Made by a program: the position numbers and the translations under genes. From Euglena gracilis (Eukaryota > Euglenida > Euglenophyceae > Euglenales): a DNA stretch of 64,000 bases. Positions 55,934-64,000 of this stretch are shown piece after piece (position 1 is the first letter of the stretch; each line of letters starts with the position of its first letter). Below the pieces are notes generated by a model. The model worked only from the letters and a program-made list of their open reading frames with translations, did not search any database and was not told the origin of the DNA. Location of the stretch: assembly GCA_039621445.1 (NCBI GenBank), contig CP154954.1:41781572-41845571 (forward strand), given 5' to 3'.

Positions 55934-57925
55934 TCAAAAACTTGTCATGGAAACATCAATGTTATGCTTCTTGTTCCACAGCTTCCAATCTTGCTGGACA
56001 TACCCAACAAACCTGGTTCCTGGCTCCCAAGGGTCCTCCTCGGGCCCATACCCTTTCCAGCGGACCTTCCAAAGGTGCATACCTTTGTCGATTTTGTGAT
56101 CGAAAGTTTTATCGACTACAAAGTCGTCCGTCTCAGGTAATCTGGAACGGGGCTGGAAGTGTAGGCACGGGATGGGTTTCCCATCCGGCGGAGACAAGTG
56201 TGGCTTGAAGTCGTCCATATGAACGTCCTCAACACCATTCGGTAATGCAATCTTGTATCGCCCGCTGGTACCTAGTCTTTCTAGGATTTCACAGGGGCCG
56301 AGCCAAAGGGGGTCCAGTTTGGAAGACTGCATGCGAGTACGGCTATTCCGCACCCACACGCGGTCACCGGGACTATACACAGGTGACTTGAAAATTTGCA
56401 AATACGATTTCCGTTTAGTTGCATGAATATCAGTGACTCGCTTCTGGACTGCAGAACGTAGATTTTCTACTTCCGCAAACCAGGTCTCGCAACTGACACT
56501 CGTTCGGGCGGGTCTCTCCAAAGGGAGATCCCCTATGGCCGGAGGGTCCCGTCCGAAAACTAATTTATAAGGGGAGTGGGGCAAAACCAACCGTGTTAAG
56601 GTATTGATATAAAACAAAGTCCATGGTAGCACTGATATCCAGTTGCTGCGCGAGTCAGCCAGTGAAAGGCGAAGCATATTCACGACGGATTTCACGGCTG
56701 CCTCGGCTCTACCATTGCCTTTGTCGGTATATAATGGAAACATGTTGCTCAATTCCGAGTAAACCGCACAAAGTGGTGAAAAACCTTGAAGAAATCAAAT
56801 GGTCTTGATCACTCACAATTTCATTCGGTAAACCCATCAAACAGATACATTTCTCCAAAAATGTAGTTGCCAAACTTTGGGCAGTCAACCCTGACTTCTG
56901 GCATGGAAAGGCTACAATGTACCCACTCAGCCTGCAGACGACAACAAAAACGTAATCGTAAATTTTGTCGTCCGTTCCTTTGCACGGTTCTAATTCCAGA
57001 AAATCCATGCAGAGGTCCTTGCTTCCACGTCGGCATCTTCCACGCCCTGGTGCGACCAGGAATAGTTGTGAAACGGGAAAAGAATCCAAAAGATTGCCCG
57101 CACCGTCGTTTCGACGTGCGTACTCGTCAGCTTCATGACTTCCATGAAAAGTCGTGTCTCCCTCATTCGGGTTCCCAGGGAAATACCAAGGGGCCCGACT
57201 GAGCGAATCCGCTACTTTCTGTGTGTGACCAGGGGTATAAATAACCAAAAGGTTGAATTAACTCAAGAACTCATGCCATCTGCAACGCCTTCCGACCGAT
57301 GACATGGCCTTGTTCAAATCCTCGGTGTACCAGTGTTGGAGACTCTCATGATCGGTCTTGACGAGGATCTGGACGAGGCTGCTGCCGACCAAGCTTCGAA
57401 ATTTCTGGAGTATAAGCACGATTGCGTAGGTTTCCTTTCCTTCTTGCGTATACTTCACTTAACTTTACCTTTACCGTCGTCGCCCTGTAGCTTTCTGCTG
57501 AATAAAGCCACAGGTCGGAGTTCGTTCGCCGCGTTTTGCTGGCTAAGAACTCCGCCAACAGCGTAATCGCTGCTGTCGACTTCCAGGACATATGGTTTGC
57601 ACGGGTCCGCGATTTCGAGGACAAAATTCTCTAAAAGCAAACCTTGATTCTCTCATGGGCGTCTCCCATTTGGTCATTCCAAATGACTTTGGTGTTGTCA
57701 ACAGCCCGTTTTTGAGCTGTTTGGTGAGGCGCACCACGATTTTGGCGCAGTCCCTGACATGTATCACGTAGTATTGGGCTAATCCCAAAAATCCTTTGAG
57801 GTGAGTAATCGTTTTGATTACCTCAGGGGTCCATTTCTTCGTGGCTTCGAGTTTGCTCGGAGCGGCTTTCCGCTGTCCATTGCTGAGGATGTGCCGCAAA
57901 ATTTTATAATCTCGCGAAACAAATC
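55934..57925 (-). pseudogene. Element 3 Pol: RT thumb, RNase H, integrase, chromodomain
   Basis: Read on the minus strand: RT thumb (S-K-L-E-A-T-K, L-K-G-F-L-G-L-A-Q-Y-Y) at about 57900-57700; RNase H (L-E-V-D-S-S-D-Y-A, then V-K-T-D-H-E-S-L) at 57640-57260; the end of RNase H (T-P-G-H-T-Q-K-V-A-D-S-L-S-R) near 57230; integrase core (M-D-F-L, V-S-D-Q-D, and G-N-G-R-A-E) at 57030-56690; integrase C-terminus and a chromodomain (H-L-W-K-V-R-W-K-G-Y, D-P-W-E-P) ending at 55934. Frameshifts occur near 57640, 57455, 57250 and 56750. The HHCC finger of integrase appears deleted. The RT palm and everything upstream are missing, cut off near 57925. Confidence 0.8.
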
Positions 57926-58455
57926 ATTTTCGCGGAACCTTTGTGTTCTGAAATGGGTTGCAGCCATTGAGGATGGGTTGGCCCGCCGGAACCTTCCCCC
58001 CTCTTGGAGGGTTGGGCCGAGTGGGCAGCCCCCTAGGGATTTTTTTAAGTTTGGACCCCCGGGGGGGGGGAGGGTGGGTGGGTCCGGCCGACCCCCCCCC
58101 CCCCCCCCGAGGGGGGGGGGATATACTTTTCGGCGCCACAGGCGCCGAAAAAATTCTATTTTTAGCACTTTTCGCGATTTTTCGGCCATTTTTTGTGGGT
58201 CCCCCGGGACCCCCTCCCCCCCCCCCCGGGCCTCCCCAGGGGGGGGGTGGGGGGGGGGGGCCCCCCTCCCCCCCCCCGGTCTTAAAAAAACCCCCGGGCC
58301 CCCCCCCCCCTCTGGATGGCGATCATCCTCTGTGTGAATTGAATATATTTGGACCGTTGCCACGTGGATAAGGAGGGAAAAGGTTGGTTTGGACGTGGCC
58401 ATGGCCTCTGAACCACATCATATTTTATGATGACCAGCTCCATCTTGAAAAGACA
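57926..58455. other. Gene-free region with extreme C/G runs
   Basis: C/G runs of 8-15 bases at 58060-58310 and a CGGCGCCACAGGCGCCG hairpin at 58131. This is the right edge of the retrotransposon island. Open frames here are artefacts of the runs. Confidence 0.55.
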
Positions 58456-58509
58456 TGATGCTTGTTGATACACCTTCACTGCCTGATCTTTCACTGTCCG
58501 ATGGGGGGA

Positions 58510-62770
<4,261 letters not shown>

Positions 62771-62974
62771 GCGGCTGGCCCGCTGTGTTTCCGCATTTCA
62801 CTTTCAACCCGCTGTCTTTCACACTCGGCTTTTCCACGCCTTTCTGGAGACCAACCACCAAGTGAGTTTTCCAGTGGTGTGCATTTTCCACACGGTTGTT
62901 TGCAGTTGTGTGGTTTGGAAGCGCTGACAAAAGCCCCAACTGCTTTGGGGCAGGGTGGGGAGGCTCAACAGGAG
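62771..62974 (+). other. psaD 3' flank
   Basis: Probable 3' UTR and spacer. No polyadenylation signal assigned. Confidence 0.4.
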
Positions 62975-63190
62975 CATATGTGCGGGTCAGCGGTCAGGCC
63001 AAGAAGAGGGAAAAGAGCCAGAGAGAGGCATCACAAGCACATCAGGATTTGTAAAAGGAGTTTGGGTCCCCTGCCCCAGGACACACTGGCAAACGTTCTT
63101 TATGATGTTTGCTCTTATTCCTGGGAAGATACTGGCAGTCCGAAGTTCAGTGGCATCACCCCCAAAAGATTCAGTTGGCCTCAGAGCATT
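62975..63190 (+). pseudogene. Decayed copy of the last psaD exons
   Basis: AAGTTCAGTGGCATCACCCC then CAAAAGATT (63142-63170) matches the psaD last exon AAGTTCAGCGGCAGCACCCC then CAAGGATTT at roughly 25 of 28 bases. Upstream, GGTCAGGCCAAGAAGAGGG and AGCCAGAG near 62990-63025 weakly resemble exon 4 and its donor. The stop codon and several codons are lost, so this is a remnant of a tandem duplication. Confidence 0.45.
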
Positions 63191-64000
63191 GGTTTTGTAC
63201 AGGGGGAGGGGGTATGGCCCAGTATTGCTGTTTAAGGCAACAGATTTTTTAAAAAAAGATTAAGGCTTTTGAAGGCGCTATTTTCCAGCGCGGTTTCAGA
63301 GCTGTCCCAGTCATCAAGCCAATGCTTTTTGGTTTTGTGTGTGGTCCAAAATCAAAAAGTCATTTTTTAAGTTTTGGTTGGAAAGGCAATGATGTTTCAG
63401 GGGTGCGGAAGTAATTTAACTTCCTGCAGCCTGTTTTTTTTGCCGAGATTTTCTGTGTACATTTTTGCTCAGTTGGATCTCATTTTTCCTGTCAGAATTC
63501 TTAAACAGCATTTTCAGGGATTTGGGTTAAAGTCTTTCAGGCGCATTTGAAGGCATTTTAATGTTTGTTTCAAGGCGCGTTAATAAATAATAACGATTGG
63601 GACCCCACCAAGGGGTGCCTGTGTCCGACCTGGGTGCTTTAAGCGACTGAGTTATTTTTTGGCTCCAGAACCCCCCCAAATTCTCCAGCGTTTTGCGCCA
63701 GGGGGTGACTTTCCACTTTCAAAGCACCAGTCAATCATTTTTCAAAAATAAAAAGTCACCCACTTCCACCCCTCCGCCTGGGAGGAAAGTGCCAATTGTC
63801 TGGTCGGACCCCCCCGGATCATTTTTCTTCTCTGGCACTTCATGTCACAAAATGCATGTTTTTTTGTCATCTGTTTTCGTCAATTTGAAAGTCATCCGAA
63901 AATGCAATTTTGGGCATTTATTGAAGCCCCTGAAAAAATTTCCTGCGCTCCCCCCCCCCCCAACCGCTTTGGGGGCAGGTGGGTGGGGTCGACCCCCCCC
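63191..64000. other. Gene-free right end
   Basis: A/T-rich DNA with a few C/G runs near 63670, 63810 and 63950-64000. The segment CAGGGGTGCGGAAGTAATTT and TTTTTGCCGAGATTTTC at 63400-63460 resembles 14720-14770 (CAGCGGTGCAGAAATCCTTG, TTTTTGCCGAGATTTTTC), a dispersed repeat. No gene seen. Confidence 0.5.

Larger units (their letters stand above)
28880..57925 (-). mobile_element. Element 3: minus-strand Ty3/gypsy chromovirus, 5'-truncated and split by three insertions
   Basis: In its own direction the element starts in the RT thumb near 57925, runs through RNase H, integrase and chromodomain (to 55934), an extra reading frame (55770 to 30454), a 3' non-coding part, a polypurine tract at 29567-29576 and a 3' LTR that begins at 29566. 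It is interrupted by element 2, by a satellite block and by element 1. Without them the remaining sequence is about 7-8 kb. No 5' LTR or Gag is present. Its 3' non-coding end, polypurine tract and LTR start match element 2. The left (LTR) boundary is approximate. Confidence 0.7.

Noticed and set aside
57801-58402. Gly/Pro-rich open frames on both strands at the right edge of the island
   Set aside because: They consist mostly of translated C/G runs and have no coding periodicity.

Overview
The window is nuclear DNA from a photosynthetic eukaryote, most likely a euglenid (Euglena-type alga). Three points support this. (1) A split nuclear gene for photosystem I subunit PsaD lies at about 58.5-62.8 kb; psaD is usually plastid-encoded in red-lineage algae and nuclear in green-derived plastid lineages such as euglenids. 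(2) Exon joins in psaD and in a second split gene can be placed exactly only if some introns are not GT-AG but carry CAG at +4..+6 and CTG at -8..-6, the signature described for euglenid nonconventional introns. In two psaD introns the ends can also pair as a helix. Other psaD introns are ordinary GT-AG, the mixture known from euglenids. (3) The four-TM gene starts just after a pyrimidine-AG site that could accept a spliced leader.

Layout. 1-1318 is the minus-strand 3' part of a non-LTR retrotransposon reverse transcriptase. 2096-10142 is a four-transmembrane protein gene in three exons; its second intron is about 6 kb and full of fold-back elements. 10.1-27.5 kb is non-genic or intronic DNA packed with oligo-C/oligo-G fold-back repeats, tRNA-like/SINE fragments, GGAGGCTCC minisatellites and a terminal-inverted-repeat (TIR) element with a 9-bp target duplication. 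About 27.5-57.9 kb is a nested retrotransposon island. 57.9-64 kb returns to G/C-run-rich DNA and holds psaD plus a decayed copy of its last exons.

The island can be unpicked. A minus-strand Ty3/gypsy chromovirus (element 3; pol at 57.9-55.9 kb, then an extra Cys-rich reading frame, 3' LTR near 29.5 kb) was split by three insertions. These are element 1 (30590-37595, + strand, 5-bp target duplication CTACC), element 2 (44455-55353, + strand, 443-bp LTRs, duplication AATGT) and a three-unit satellite block (40542-44164). Removing elements 1 and 2 with one copy of each target duplication restores an open frame across both junctions. Element 1 encodes Gag, protease, a methyltransferase-like segment with an NPPF motif, RT, RNase H, integrase and a chromodomain, and is broken by one UAG, two 1-bp frameshifts and a 4-bp tandem insertion. 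Element 2 encodes only Gag and is non-autonomous; its 3' end shows that it belongs to the same family as element 3.

Limits: exon boundaries rest on reading frame, motif position and end pairing without transcripts. The 5' end of psaD, the left LTR edge of element 3 and the identity of several remnants are unresolved. Single-base lesions next to homopolymers could be assembly errors.
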